Source: Coriaria nepalensis (taxonomy: Eukaryota > Streptophyta > Magnoliopsida > Cucurbitales > Coriariaceae). Taken from it: a stretch of DNA of 64,000 nt. The translations under genes and the position numbers were made by a program. The notes under the pieces were generated by a model, which was given only the letters and a program-made list of their open reading frames with translations, was not told where the DNA came from and did no database searches. Location: the NCBI GenBank assembly GCA_027186245.1, contig CP114481.1, positions 35,123,501-35,187,500 of the forward strand, given 5' to 3'. Positions 24,340 through 37,500 of this stretch are shown here, in pieces (the first letter of the stretch is position 1; the number at the start of each line of letters is the position of its first letter).

Positions 24340-26185
24340 AACTTATTTCAAAGCAAGTCGAACGAATTCTATTTTTGCACTTCAAACAGAAGTTTTGTGC
24401 ATAACTTGCACATGATCAATGCAAGGAAAGTGTGCGTTTGTTTAACTTAAAATCATTTCAATGAGTCATTTCAAGTCAATAATTTATTTCAAAGCAAGTC
24501 GAACGAATTCAATTTTTGCACTACAAACACAAGTTTTGTGCATAACTTGCAAATGATCAATGCAAGGAAAGTGTGCATTCGTTTAACCTTAAAATCATTT
24601 CAATGAGTCATTTCAAGTCAATAACTTATTTCAAAGCAAGTCGAACGAATTCATTTTTTGCACAACAAACACAAGTTTTGTGTATAACTTGCAAATGATC
24701 AATGCAAGGAAAGTGTGCATTCGTTTAACCTTAAAATCATTTCAATGAGTCATTTCAAGTCAATAACTTATTTCAAAGCAAGTCGAACGAATTCAATTTT
24801 TGCACTACAAACACAAGTTTTGTGCATAACTTCCAAATGATCATTGCAAGGAAAGTGTGCATTCGTTTAACCTTAAAATCATTTCAATGAGTCATTTCAA
24901 GTCAATAACTTATTTCAAAGCAAGTCGAACGAATTCTATTTTTGCACTACAAACACAAGTTTTGTGCACAACTTGCAAATGATCAATGCAAGAAAAGTGT
25001 GCATTCGTTTTACTTAAAATCATTTCAATGAGTCATTTCAAGTCAATAATTTATTTCGAAGCAAGTCAAACGAATTCAATTTTTGCACTACAAACACAAG
25101 TTTTGTGCATAACTTGCAAGTGATCAATGCAAGAAAAGTGTGCATTCATTTAACCTTAAAATCATTTCAATGTGTCGTTTCAAGTCGATATCTTATTTCA
25201 AAGCAAGTCGAACGAATTCTATTTTTGCACTACAAACACAAGTTTTGTGCATAACTTCCAAATGATCAATGCAAGGAAAGTGTCCATTCGTTTAACCTTT
25301 AAATCATTTCAATGAGTCATTCCAAGTCAATAACTTATTTCAAAGCAAGTCCAACGAATTCTATTTTTGCACTTCAAACAGAAGTTTTGTGCATAACTTG
25401 CACATGATCAATGCAAGGAAAGTGTGCATTTGTTTAACTTAAAATCATTTCAATGAGTCATTTCAAGTCAATAATTTATTTCAAAGCAAGTCGAACGAAT
25501 TCAATTTTTGCACTACAAACACAAGTTTTGTGCATAACTTGCAAATGATCAGTGCCAGGAAAGTGTGCATTCGTTTAACCTTAAAATCATTTCAATGAGT
25601 CATTTCAAGTCAATAAGTTATTTCAAAGCAAGTCGAACGAATTCAATTTTTGCACAACAAACACAAGTTTTGTGTATAACTTGCAAATGATCAATGCAAG
25701 GAAAGTGTGCATTCGTTTAACCTTAAAATCATTTCAATGAATCATTTCAAGTCAATAACTTATTTCAAAGCAAGTCGAACGAATTCAATTTTTGCACAAC
25801 AAACACAAGTTTTGGGTATAACTTGCAAATGATCAATGCAAGGAAAGTGTGCATTCGTTTAACCTTAAAATCATTTCAAGTCAATAACTTATTTCAAAGC
25901 AAGTCGAACGAATTCAATTTTTGCACTACAAACACAAGTTTTGTGCATAACTTCCAAATGATCAGTGCAAGGAAAGTGTGCATTCGTTTAACCTTAAAAT
26001 CATTTCAATGAGTCATTTCAAGTCAATATCTTATTTCAAAGTAATTCGAATGAGCTCTATTTTTGCACAACAAATGCAAGTTTTGTGCATAACTTGCACA
26101 TGATCAATGCAAGGAAACTGTGCATTCGTTTAACCTTAAAATCATTTCAATAAGTCACTTCAAGTCAAGAACTTATTTCAAAGCA
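24340..26185 (+). repeat. About 13 mixed monomers of block C type
   Basis: No simple higher-order period. Monomers with GAATTCAATTTTTGCAC dominate, with CACAACAAACAC and ATAACTTCC variants. One monomer is 13 bp short at 25873 (see findings). The 62-codon frame at 25823-26011 results from that deletion and is not a gene. Confidence 0.8.
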
Positions 26186-27035
26186 AGTCGAACGAATTCA
26201 ATTTTTGCACTACAAACACAAGTTTTGTGCATAACTTCCAAATGATCATTGCAAGGAAAGTGTGCATTCGTTTAACCTTAAAATCATTTCGATGAGTCAT
26301 TTCAAGTCAATAATTTATTTCAGAGCAAGTCGAACGAATTCTATTTTTGCACTACAAACACAAGTTTTGTGCATAACTTGCAAATGATCAATGCAAGGAA
26401 AGTGTGCATTCGTTTAACTTAAAATCATTTCAATGAGTCATTTCAAGTCAATAATTTATTTCAAAGCAAGTCAAACGGATTCAATTTTTGCACAACAGAC
26501 ACAAGTTTTGTGCATAACTTGCAAATGATCAATGCAAGGAAAGTGTGCATTCGTTTAACCTTAAAATCGCTTCAATGAGTCATTTCAAGTCAATAACTTA
26601 TTTCAAAGCAAGTCGAACGAATTCAATTTTTGCACTACAAACACAAGTTTTGTGCATAACTTCCAAATGATCATTGCAAGGAAAGTGTGCATTCGTTTAA
26701 CCTTAAAATCATTTCGATGAGTCATTTCAAGTCAATAATTTATTTCAGAGCAAGTCGAACGAATTCTATTTTTGCACTACAAACACAAGTTTTGTGCATA
26801 ACTTGCAAATGATCAATGCAAGGAAAGTGTGCATTCGTTTAACTTAAAATCATTTCAATGAGTCATTTCAAGTCAATAATTTATTTCAAAGCAAGTCAAA
26901 CGGATTCAATTTTTGCACAACAAACACAAGTTTTGTGCATAACTTGCAAATGATCATTCCAAGGAAAGTGTGCATTCGTTTAAACTTAAAATCGCTTCAA
27001 TGAGTCATTTCAAGTCAATAACTTATTTCAAAGCA
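26186..27035 (+). repeat. 3-monomer duplication (two 425-bp copies)
   Basis: The order GAATTCAATT/ATAACTTCC, TTTCGATGAG/TTTCAGAGC, TTTAACTTAAAATC/CAAACGGATTC occurs at 26186-26610 and again at 26611-27035 with few differences (ACAGACAC versus ACAAACAC; AATGCAAGG versus ATTCCAAGG). The period is 3 x 142 minus 1. Confidence 0.84.
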
Positions 27036-27801
27036 AGTCGAACAAATTCTATTTTTGTACTACAAACAGAAGTTTTTTGCATAACTTGCAAATGATCAAT
27101 GCAAGGAAAGTGTGCATTCGTTTATCCTTAAAATCATTTCAATGAGTCATTTCAAGTCGATATCTTATTGCAAAGCAAGTCGAACGAATTCTATTTTTGC
27201 ACTACAAACACAAGTTTTGTGCATAACTTGCAAATGATCAATGCAAAGAAAGTGTGCATTCGTTCAACCTTAAAATCATTTCAATGAGTCATGTCAAGTC
27301 AATAACTTATTTCAAAGCAAGTCGAACAAATTCTATTTTTGCACTACAAACACAAGTTTTGGGCATAACTTGCAAGTGATCAATGCAAGGAAAGTGAGCA
27401 TTCATTTAACCTTAAAATCACTTCAATGTGTCATTTCAAGTTGATATCTTATTTCAAAGCAAGTCGAACGAATTCTATTTTTGCACAATAAATAGAAGTT
27501 TTGTGCATAACTTGCAAATGATCAATGCAAGGAAAGTGTGCATTCGTTTAACCTTAAAATCGATTCAATTAGTCATTTCAAGTCAATATCTTATTTCAAT
27601 GTACTTCGAACGAGCACGATTTTTGCACTACAAATGCAAGTTTTGTGCATAACTTGCACATGATCAGTGCAAGGAAACTGTGCATTCGTTTAACCTTAAA
27701 ATCATTTCAATGTGTCATTTCAAGTCAATAACTTATTTCAAAGCAAGTCGAACGAATTCTATTTTTTCACTACAAACACAAGTTTTGTGCATAACTTGCA
27801 A
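27036..27801 (+). repeat. Mixed monomers including a marker monomer at about 27600
   Basis: Ordinary block C monomers with the variants GTTGATATC, GCACAATAAATAG and a GTACTTCGAACGAGCACG marker. The 74-codon frame at 27428-27652 crosses monomer boundaries and is not a gene. Confidence 0.78.
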
Positions 27802-28227
27802 GTGATCAATGCAAGGGAAGTGTGCATTCATTTAACCTGAAAATCATTTCAATGTGTCATTTCAAGTTGATATCTTATTTCAAAGCAAGTCGAACAAATT
27901 CTATTTTTGCACTACGAACACAAGTGTTGTGCATAACTTGCAAGTGATCAATGCAAGGGAAGTGTGCATTCATTTAACCTTAAAATCATTTGGATGTGTC
28001 ATTTCAAGTTGATATCTTATTTCAAAGCAAGTCGAACGAATTCTATTTTTGCACTACAAACACAAGTTTTGTGCATAACTTGCAAGTGATCAATGCAAGG
28101 GAAGTGTGCATTCATTTAACCTTAAAATCATTTCAATGTGTCATTTCAAGTTGATATCTTATTTCAAAGCAAGTCGAACAAATTCTATTTTTGCACAACA
28201 AACACAAGTTTTGTGCATAACTTGCAA
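27802..28227 (+). repeat. Three adjacent copies of one monomer type (GGGAAG/GTTGATATC)
   Basis: GTGATCAATGCAAGGGAAG recurs at 27802, 27944 and 28086, exactly 142 bp apart, each followed by ATTCATTTAACC and GTTGATATC. This is single-monomer amplification, as also seen at 31915. Confidence 0.82.
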
Positions 28228-31200
28228 ATGATCAACGCAAGGAAAGTGCGCATTTGTTTAACCTTTAAATCATTTCAATGAGTCATTTCAAGTCAATAAC
28301 TTATTTCAAAGCAAGTCGAACGAATTCTATTTTTGCACTACAAACAGAAGTTTTGTGCATAACTTGCAAATGATCAATGCAAGGAAAGTGTGCATTCATT
28401 TAACCTTAAATCATTTCAGAGAGTCATTACAAGTCAGTAACTTATTTCAAAGCAAGTCGAACGAATTCTATTTTTGCACTACAAACACAAGTTTTGTGCA
28501 TAACTTGGAAATGATCAATGCAAGGAAAGTGTCCATTCGTTTAACCTTTAAATCATTTCAAAGAGTCATTTCAAGTCAATAACTTATTTCAAAGCAAGTC
28601 GAACGAATACTATTTTTGCACTACAAACACAAGTTTTGTGCATAACTTGCAAATGATCAATGCAAGGAAAGTGTGCACTCGTTTAACCTTAAAATCATTT
28701 CAATGAGTCATTTCAAGTCAATAACTTATTTCAAAGCAAGTCGAACGAATTCAATTTTTGCACTAAAAACACAAGTTTTGTGCATAACTTCCAAATGATC
28801 ATTGCAAGGAAAGTGTGCATTCGTTTAACCTTAAAATCAATTCAATGAGTCATTTCAAGTCAATAACTTATTTCAAAGCAAGTTAAACGAATTCTATTTT
28901 TGCACTACAAACAGATGTTTTGTGCATAACTTGCAAATGATCAATGCAAGGAAAGTGTGCATTCGTTTAACCTTAAAATCATTTCAATGAGTCATTTCAA
29001 GTCAATAATTTATTTTAAAGCAAGTCGAACGAATTCTATTTTTGCACTACAGACAGAAGTTTTTTGCATAACTTGCAAATAATCAATGCAAGGAAAGTGT
29101 GCATTCGTTTAACCTTAAAATCATTTCAATGAGTCATTTCAAGTCAATATCTTATTTCAATGTAATTCGAACGAGCTCTATTTTTGCACTACAAATGCAA
29201 GTTTTGTGCATAACTTGCACATGATCAATGCAAGGAAACTGTGCATTCGTTTAACCTTAAAATCATTTCAATGAGTCATTTCAAGTCAATATCTTATTTC
29301 AAAGCAAGTCGAACGAATTCTATTTTTGCACTACAAACAAAAGTTTTTTTGCATAACTTGCAAATGATTAATGCAAGGAAAGTGTGCAATCGTTTAACTT
29401 AAAATCATTTCAATGAGTCATTTCAAGTCAATAAGTTATTTCTAACAAAATCGAACGAATTCAATTTTTGCACTACAAACACAAGTTTTGTGCTTAACTT
29501 GCAAATGATCATTGCAAGGAAAGTTTGCATTCGTTTAACCTTAAAATCAATTCAATGAGTCATTTCAAGTCAATAACTTATTTCAAAGCAAGTCGAACGA
29601 ATTCTATTTTTGCACTACAAACACAAGTTTTGTGCATAACTTGCAAGTGATCAATGCAAGGGAAGTGTGCATTCATTTAACCTTAAAATCATTTCAATGT
29701 GTCATTTCAAGTTGATATCTTATTTCAAAGCAAGTCGAACGAATTCTATTTTTGCACTACAAACACAAGTTTTGTGCATAACATGCAAATGATCAGTGCA
29801 AGGAAAGTGCGCATTTGTTTAACCTTTAAATCATTTCAATGAGTCATTTCAAGTCAATAACTTATTTCAAAGCAAGTCGAACGAATTCTATTTTTGCACT
29901 ACAAACAGAAGTTTTGTGCATAACTTGCAAATGATCAATGCAAGGAAAGTGTGCATTCGTTTAACCTTAAATCATTTCAGAGAGTCATTACAAGTCAGTA
30001 ACTTATTTCAAAGCAAGTCGAACGAATTCTATTTTTGCACTACAAACACAAGTTTTGTGCATAACTTGCAAATGATCAATGCAAGGAAAGTGTCCATTCG
30101 TTTAACCTTTAAATCATTTCAAAGAGTCATTTCAAGTCAATAACTTATTTCAAAGCAAGTCGAACGAATTCTATTTTTGCACTACAAGCAGAAGTTTTGT
30201 GCATAACTTGCAAATGATCAATGCAAGGAAAGTGTGCATTCGTTTAACCTTAAAATCATTTCAATGAGTTATTTCAAGTCAATAACTTATTTCAAAGCAA
30301 GTCGAACGAATTCTATTTTTGCACTACAAACAGAAGTTTTTTGCATAACTTGCAAATGATCAATACAAGGAAAGTGTGCATTCGTTTAACATAAAATCAT
30401 TTCAATGAGTTATTTCAAGTCAATAATTTATTTCAAAGCAAGTCGAACGAATTCAATTTTTGCACTACAAACACAAGTTTTGTGCATAACTTGCAAATGA
30501 TCAATGCAAGGAATGTGTGCATTCGTTTAACATTAAAATCATTTCAATGAGTCATTTCAAGTCAATAACTTATTTCAAAGCAAGTCGAACGAATTCAATT
30601 TTTGCACTACAAACACAAGTTTTGTGCATAACTTGCAAATGATCATTCCAAGGAAAGTGTGCATTCGTTTAAAATTAAAATCATTTCAATGAGTCATTTC
30701 AAGTCAATAACTTATTTCAAAGCAAGTCGAACGAATTCTATTTTTGCACTACAAACACAAGTTTTGTGCATAACTTGCAAATGATCAATGCAAGGAAAGT
30801 GTGCATTCGTTTAACCTTAAATCATTTCAGAGAGTCATTACAAGTCAGTAACTTATTTCAAAGCAAGTCGAACGAATTCTATTTTTGCACTACAAACACA
30901 AGTTTTGTGCATAACTTGCAAATGATCAATGCAAGGAAAGTGTCCATTCGTTTAACCTTTAAATCATTTCAAAGAGTCATCTCAAGTCAATAACTTATTT
31001 CAAAGCAAGTCGAACGAATACTATTTTTGCACTACAAACACAAGTTTTGTGCATAACTTGCAAATGATCAATGCAAGGAAAGTGTGCATTCGTTTAACCT
31101 TAAAATCATTTCAATGAGTCATTTCAAGTCAATAACTTATTTCAAAGCAAGTCGAACGAATTCTATTTTTGCACTACAAACAGAAGTTTTTTGCATAACT

Positions 31201-31914
31201 TGCAAATGATCAATACAAGGAAAGTGTGCATTCGTTTAACATAAAATCATTTCAATGAGTTATTTCAAGTCAATAATTTATTTCAAAGCAAGTCGAACGA
31301 ATTCAATTTTTGCACTACAAACACAAGTTTTGTGCATAACTTGCAAATGATCAATGCAAGGAATGTGTGCATTCGTTTAACCTTAAAATCATTTCAATGA
31401 GTCATTTCAAGTCAAGAATTTATTTTAAAGCAAGTCGAACGAATTCTATTTTTGCACTACAGACAGAAGTTTTTTGCATAACTTGCAAATAATCAATGCA
31501 AGGAAAGTGTGCATTCGTTTAACCTTAAAATCATTTCAATGAGTCATTTCAAGTCAATATCTTATTTCAATGTAATTCGAACGAGCTCTATTTTTGCACT
31601 ACAAATGCAAGTTTTGTGCATAACTTGCACATGATCAATGCAAGGAATGTGTGCATTCGTTTAACCTTAAAATCATTTCAATGAGTCATTTCAAGTCAAT
31701 AAGTTATTTCTAACAAAATCGAACGAATTCAATTTTTGCACTACAAACACAAGTTTTGTGCTTAACTTGCAAATGATCATTGCAAGGAAAGTTTGCATTC
31801 GTTTAACCTTAAAATCAATTCAATGAGTCATTTCAAGTCAATAACTTATTTCAAAGCAAGTCGAACGAATTCTATTTTTGCACTACAAACACATGTTTTG
31901 TGCATAACTTGCAA
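28228..31914 (+). repeat. Block C modules with CAGAGAGTCATTACAAGTCAG dimers
   Basis: A module with GTGCGCATTTG, then TTTAACCTTAAATCATTTC (one A short), then GTGTCCATTCG is present around 28230-28600 and 29800-30150, with a shorter copy around 30740-31010 and a fourth outside this stretch at 32490-32850. The open frames at 28355, 29916, 30766 and 32610 are the same stretch of the module, so they track its copies; spacings are 1,561, 850 and 1,844 bp, near multiples of 142. Confidence 0.82.
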
Positions 31915-32482
31915 GTGATCAATGCAAGGGAAGTGTGCATTCATTTAACCTTAAAATCATTTCAATGTGTCATTTCAAGTTGATATCTTATTTCAAAGCA
32001 AGTCGAACGAATTCTATTTTTGCACTACAAACACAAGTTTTGTGCATAACTTGCAAGTGATCAATGCAAGGGAAGTGTGCATTCACTTAACCTTAAAATC
32101 ATTTCAATGTGTCATTTCAAGTTGATATCTTATTTCAAAGCAAGTCGAACGAATTCTATTTTTGCACTACAAACACAAGTTTTGTGCATAACTTGCAAGT
32201 GATCAATGCAAGGGAAGTGTGCATTCATTTAACCTTAAAATCATTTCAATGTGTCATTTCAAGTTGATATCTTATTTCAAAGCAAGTCGAACGAATTCTA
32301 TTTTTGCACTACAAACACAAGTTTTGTGCATAACTTGCAAGTGATCAATGCAAGGGAAGTGTGCATTCATTTAACCTTAAAATCATTTCAATGTGTCATT
32401 TCAAGTTGATATCTTATTTCAAAGCAAGTCGAACAAATTCTATTTTTGCACTACAAACACAAGTTTTGTGCATAACATGCAA
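31915..32482 (+). repeat. Four adjacent near-identical copies of one monomer
   Basis: GTGATCAATGCAAGGGAAG starts at 31915, 32057, 32199 and 32341. The first three units differ by only a base or so (ATTCACTTAACC in the second); the fourth changes near its end to GAACAAATTC and AACATGCAAATG. It is the clearest first-order expansion in the window. Confidence 0.88.
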
Positions 32483-33350
32483 ATGATCAGTGCAAGGAAA
32501 GTGCGCATTTGTTTAACCTTTAAATCATTTCAATGAGTCATTTCAAGTCAATAACTTATTTCAAAGCAAGTCGAACGAATTCTATTTTTGCACTACAAAC
32601 AGAAGTTTTGTGCATAACTTGCAAATGATCAATGCAAGGAAAGTGTGCATTCGTTTAACCTTAAATCATTTCAGAGAGTCATTACAAGTCAGTAACTTAT
32701 TTCAAAGGAAGTCGAACGAATTCTATTTTTGCACTACAAACACAAGTTTTGTGCATAACTTGCAAATGATCAATGCAAGGAAAGTGTCCATTCGTTTAAC
32801 CTTTAAATCATTTCAAAGAGTCATTTCAAGTCAATAACTTATTTCAAAGCAAGTCGAACGAATTCTATTTTTGCACTACAAACAGAAGTTTTGTGCATAA
32901 CTTGCAAATGATCAATGCAAGGAAAGTGTGCATTCGTTTAACCTTAAAATCATTTCAATGAGTCATTTCAAGTCAATAACTTATTTCAAAGCAAGTCGAA
33001 CGAATTCTATTTTTGCACTACAAACAGAAGTTTTTTGCATAACTTGCAAATGATCAATACAAGGAAAGTGTGCATTCGTTTAACATAAAATCATTTCAAT
33101 GAGTTATTTCAAGTCAATAATTTATTTCAAAGCAAGTCGAACGAATTCAATTTTTGCACTACAAACACAAGTTTTGTGCATACCTTGCAAATGATCAATG
33201 CAAGGAATGTGTGCATTCGTTTAACATTAAAATCATTTCAATGAGTCATTTCAAGTCAATAACTTATTTCAAAGCAAGTCGAACGAATTCAATTTTTGCA
33301 CTACAAACACAAGTTTTGTGCATAACTTGCAAATGATCATTCCAAGGAAA
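32483..33350 (+). repeat. Six monomers repeating the 29800-30700 order
   Basis: Contains the GTGCGCATTTG/GTCAG/GTGTCCATTCG module and the following TTTAACATAAAATC and CAAGGAATG monomers, as at 29800-30700. The 60-codon frame at 33154 is repeat-derived. Confidence 0.8.
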
Positions 33351-34513
33351 GTGTGCATTCGTTTAAAATTAAAATCATTTCAATGAGTCCATTCAAGTCA
33401 ATAACTTATTTCGAAGCAAGTCGAATGAATTCTAGTTTTGCACTACAAACACAACTTTTGTGCACAACTCGCAAATGATCATTGCAGGGAAAGTGTGCAT
33501 TCTTTTAACCTTAAAATCATTTCAATCAGTCATTTCAAGTAAATATCATATTTCAAAGCAATTCGAACGAATTCTATTTTTGCACTACAAACACAACTTT
33601 TGTGCATAACTTCCCAATGATCATTGCAAGGAAAGTGTGCTTTCGTTTAACCTTAAAATTATTTCAATAGTCATTTCAAGTCAATAACTTATTTCAAAGC
33701 AATTCGGACGAATTCTGTTTTTGCACTACAAACACAAGTTTTGTGCATAACGTGCAAATGTTCATTTCAAGAAAAGTGTGCATTCTTTTAACCTTAAAAT
33801 CATTTCAATCAGTCATTTCAAGTCAATATCATATTTCAAAGCAATTCAAATGAATTCTATTTTTGCACTACAAACACAACTTTTGTGCATAACTTGCAAA
33901 TGATCAATGCAAGGAAAGTGTCGATTCGTTTAACCTTAAAATCATTTAAATGAGTCATTTCAAGACAATAACTTATTTCAAAGCAAGTCGAATGAATTCT
34001 AGTTTTGCACTACAAACACAAGTTTTGTGCACAACACGCAAATAATCATTGCAAGGAAAGTGTGCATTCGTTTAACCTTAAAATCATTTCAATGAGTCAT
34101 TTCAAGTCAATAAGTTATTTCTAACCAAATCGAACGAATTCAATTTTTGCACTACAAACACAAGTTTTGTGCTTAACTTGCAAATGATCATTGCAAGGAA
34201 AGTGTGCATTCGTTTAACCTTAAAATCATTTCAATGAGTCATTTCAAGTCAATAACTTATTTCCAAGCAATTCGAACGAATTCTAGTTTTGCACTACAGA
34301 AACAACTTTTGTGCATAACTTGCAAATGATCATTGCAAGGAAAGTGTGCATTCGTTTAAAATTAAAATCATTTCAATGAGTCCATTCAAGTCAATAACTT
34401 ATTTCGAAGCAAGTCGAATGAATTCTAGTTTTGCACTACAAACACAAGTTTTGTGCACAACTCGCAAATGATCATTACAGGGAAAGTGTGCATTCTCTTA
34501 ACCTTAAAATAAT
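33351..34513 (+). repeat. Island of block-H-like monomers
   Basis: Monomers here carry CAATTCGAACGAATTC, TCTAGTTTTGCAC, ACACAACTTTTG, CAATCAGTCATTTC, AAATATCATATTTC and TTCATTTCAAGAAAAG. The same combination reappears near 55.3 kb and from 57.4 kb on (for example around 60950 and 62960), with several substitutions between the copies. Confidence 0.82.
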
Positions 34514-37500
34514 TTCAATGAGTCATTTCAAGTCAATAACTTATGTCAAAGCAAGTCGAACGAATTCTAGTTTTGCACTAAAGACACAACTTTTGTGCAT
34601 AACATGCAAATGATCATTGCAAGGAAAGTGTGCATTCCTTTAACCTTAAAATCATGTCAATGAGTCATTTCAAGTCAATAACTTATTTTAAAGCAATTCG
34701 AACGAATTCTAGTTTTGCACTACAGACACAACTTTTGTGCATAACTTGCAAATAATCATTGCAAGGAAAGTGTGCATTCGTTTAACCTTAAAATCATTTC
34801 AATGAGTCATTTCAAGTCAACAACTTATTTCAAAGCAATTCGAACGAATTCTAGTTTTGCACTACAGAAACAACTTTTGTGCATAACTTGCAAATGATCA
34901 TTGCAAGGAAAGTGTGCATTCGTTTAAAATTAAAATCATTTCAATGAGTCCATTCAAGTCAATAACTTATTTCGAAGCAAGTCGAACGAATTCTAGTTCT
35001 GCACTACAGACACAAGTTTTGTGTATAACTTGCAATTGATCAATGCAAGAAAGTGTGCATTCGTTTAAAATTAAAATCATTTTAATGAGTCATTTCAAGT
35101 CAATAACTTATTTCAAAGTAAGTCGAACGAATTCTAGTTTTGCACTATAGACACAACTTTTGTGCATAACTTGCAAATGATCAATGCAAGGAAAGTGTGC
35201 ATTCATTTAACTTAAAATCATTTCAATGAGTCATTTCAAGTCAATAATTTATTTCAAAGCAAGTCGAACGGATTCAATTTTTGCACAACAAACACAAGTT
35301 TTGAGCATAACTTGCAAATGATCAATGCAAGGAAAGTGTGCACTCGTTTAACCTTAAAATCATTTCAATGAGTCATTTCAAGTCAATATCTTATTTCAGA
35401 GTAACTCGAACGAGCTCTATTTTTGCACTACAAATGCAAGTTTTGTGCATAACTTGCACATGATCAATGCAAGGCAACTGTGCATTCGTTTAACCTTAAA
35501 ATCATTTCAATGAGTCATTTCAAGTCAATAATTTATTTCAAAGCAAGTTGAACGAATTCTATTTTTTCACTACAAACACAAGTTTTGTGCATAACTTGCA
35601 AATGATCAATGCAAGGAAAGTGTGCATTCGTTTAACTTAAAATCATTTCAATGAGTCATTTTAAGTCAATAAGTTATTTCTAAGCAAGTCGAACGAATTA
35701 AATTTTTGCACTACAAACACAAGTTTTGTGCATAACTTGCACATGATCAATGCAAGGAAAGTGTGCATTCGTTTAACCTTAAAATCATTTCAATGAGTCA
35801 TTTCAAGTCAATATCTTATTTCAAAGTAACTCGAACGAGCTCTATTTTTGCACTACAAATGCAAGTTTTGTGCATAACTTGCACATGATCAATGCAAGGA
35901 AACTGTGCATTCGTTTAACCTTAAAATCATTTCAATGGGTCACTTCAAGTCAATAACTTATTTCAAAGCAAGTTGAACGAATTCTATTTTTTCACTACAA
36001 ACACAAGTTTTGTGCATAACTTGCAAATGATCAATGCAAGGAAAGTGCGCATTCGTTTAACTTAAAATCATTTCAATGAGTCATTTCAAGTCAATAAGTT
36101 ATTTTTAAGCAAGTCGAACGAATTAAATTTTTGTACTACAAACACAAATTTTGTGCATAACTTGCAAATGATCAATGCAAGGAAAGTGTGCATTCGTTTA
36201 ACCTTAAAATAATTTCAATGAGTCATTTCAAGTCAATATCTTATTTCAAAGCAAGTCGAACGAATTCAATTTTTGCACTACAAACACAAGTTCTGTGCAT
36301 AACTTGCAAATGATCATTGCAAGGAAAGTGTGCATTCGTTTAACCATAAAATCATTTCAATGAGTCATTTCAAGTCAATAACTTATTTGAAAGCAAGTCG
36401 AACGAATTCAATTTTTGCACTACAAACACAAGTTTTGTGCATAACTTGCAAATGATCAATGCAAGGAAAGTGTGCATTCGTTTAACTTAAAATCATTTCA
36501 ATGAGTCATTTCAAGTCAATAAGTTATTTCTAACCAAGTCGAACAAATTCAATTTTTGCACTACAAACACAAGTTTTGTGCATAACTTGCCAATTATCAT
36601 TGCAAGGAAAGTGTGCATTCGTTTAACCTTAAAATCATTTCAATGAGTCATTTCAAGTCAATAACTTATTTCAAAGCAAGTCGAACGAATTCAATTTTTG
36701 CACTACAAACACAAGTTTTTTGCATAACTTGCAAATGATCAATGCAAGGAAAGTGTGCATTCGTTTAACCTTTAAATCATTTCAATGAGTCATTTCAAGT
36801 CAATAACTTATTTCGAAGCAAGTCGAATGAATTCTAGTTTTGCACTACAAACACAAGTTTTGTGCACAACTCGCAAATGATCATTGCAGGGAAAGTGTGC
36901 ATTCTTTTAACCTTAAAATAATTTCAATGAGTCATTTCAAGTCAATAACTTATGTCAAAGCAAGTCGAACGAATTCTAGTTTTGCACTAAAGACACAACT
37001 TTTGTGCATAACATGCAAATGATCATTGCAAGGAAAGTGTGCATTCGTTTAACCTTAAAATCATGTCAATGAGTCATTTCAAGTCAATATCTTATTTCAA
37101 AGTAACTCGAACGAGCTCTATTTTTGCACTACAAATGCAAGTTTTGTGCATAACTTGCACATGATCAATGCAAGGAAACTGTGCATTCGTTTAACCTTAA
37201 AATCATTTCAATGGGTCACTTCAAGTCAATAACTTATTTCAAAGCAAGTTGAACGAATTCTATTTTTTCACTACAAACACAAGTTTTGTGCATAACTTGC
37301 AAATGATCAATGTAAGGAAAGTGCGCATTCGTTTAACTTAAAATCATTTCAATGAGTCATTTCAAGTCAATAAGTTATTTTTAAGCAAGTCGAACGAATT
37401 AAATTTTTGTACTACAAACACAAATTTTGTGCATAACTTGCAAATGATCAATGCAAGGAAAGTGTGCATTCGTTTCACCTTAAAATAATTTCAATGAGTC

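Noticed and set aside
28355..28582. 75-residue frames at 28355, 29916, 30766 and 32610
   Set aside because: All are the same module of the satellite with one missing A. High similarity reflects DNA duplication; changes show no sign of protein-level constraint.
34431..34613. 60-residue frames at 17565, 33154, 34431, 36840, 41093 and 45631
   Set aside because: Repeat-derived frames crossing a monomer junction, with no start context or domain; they track segment copies.
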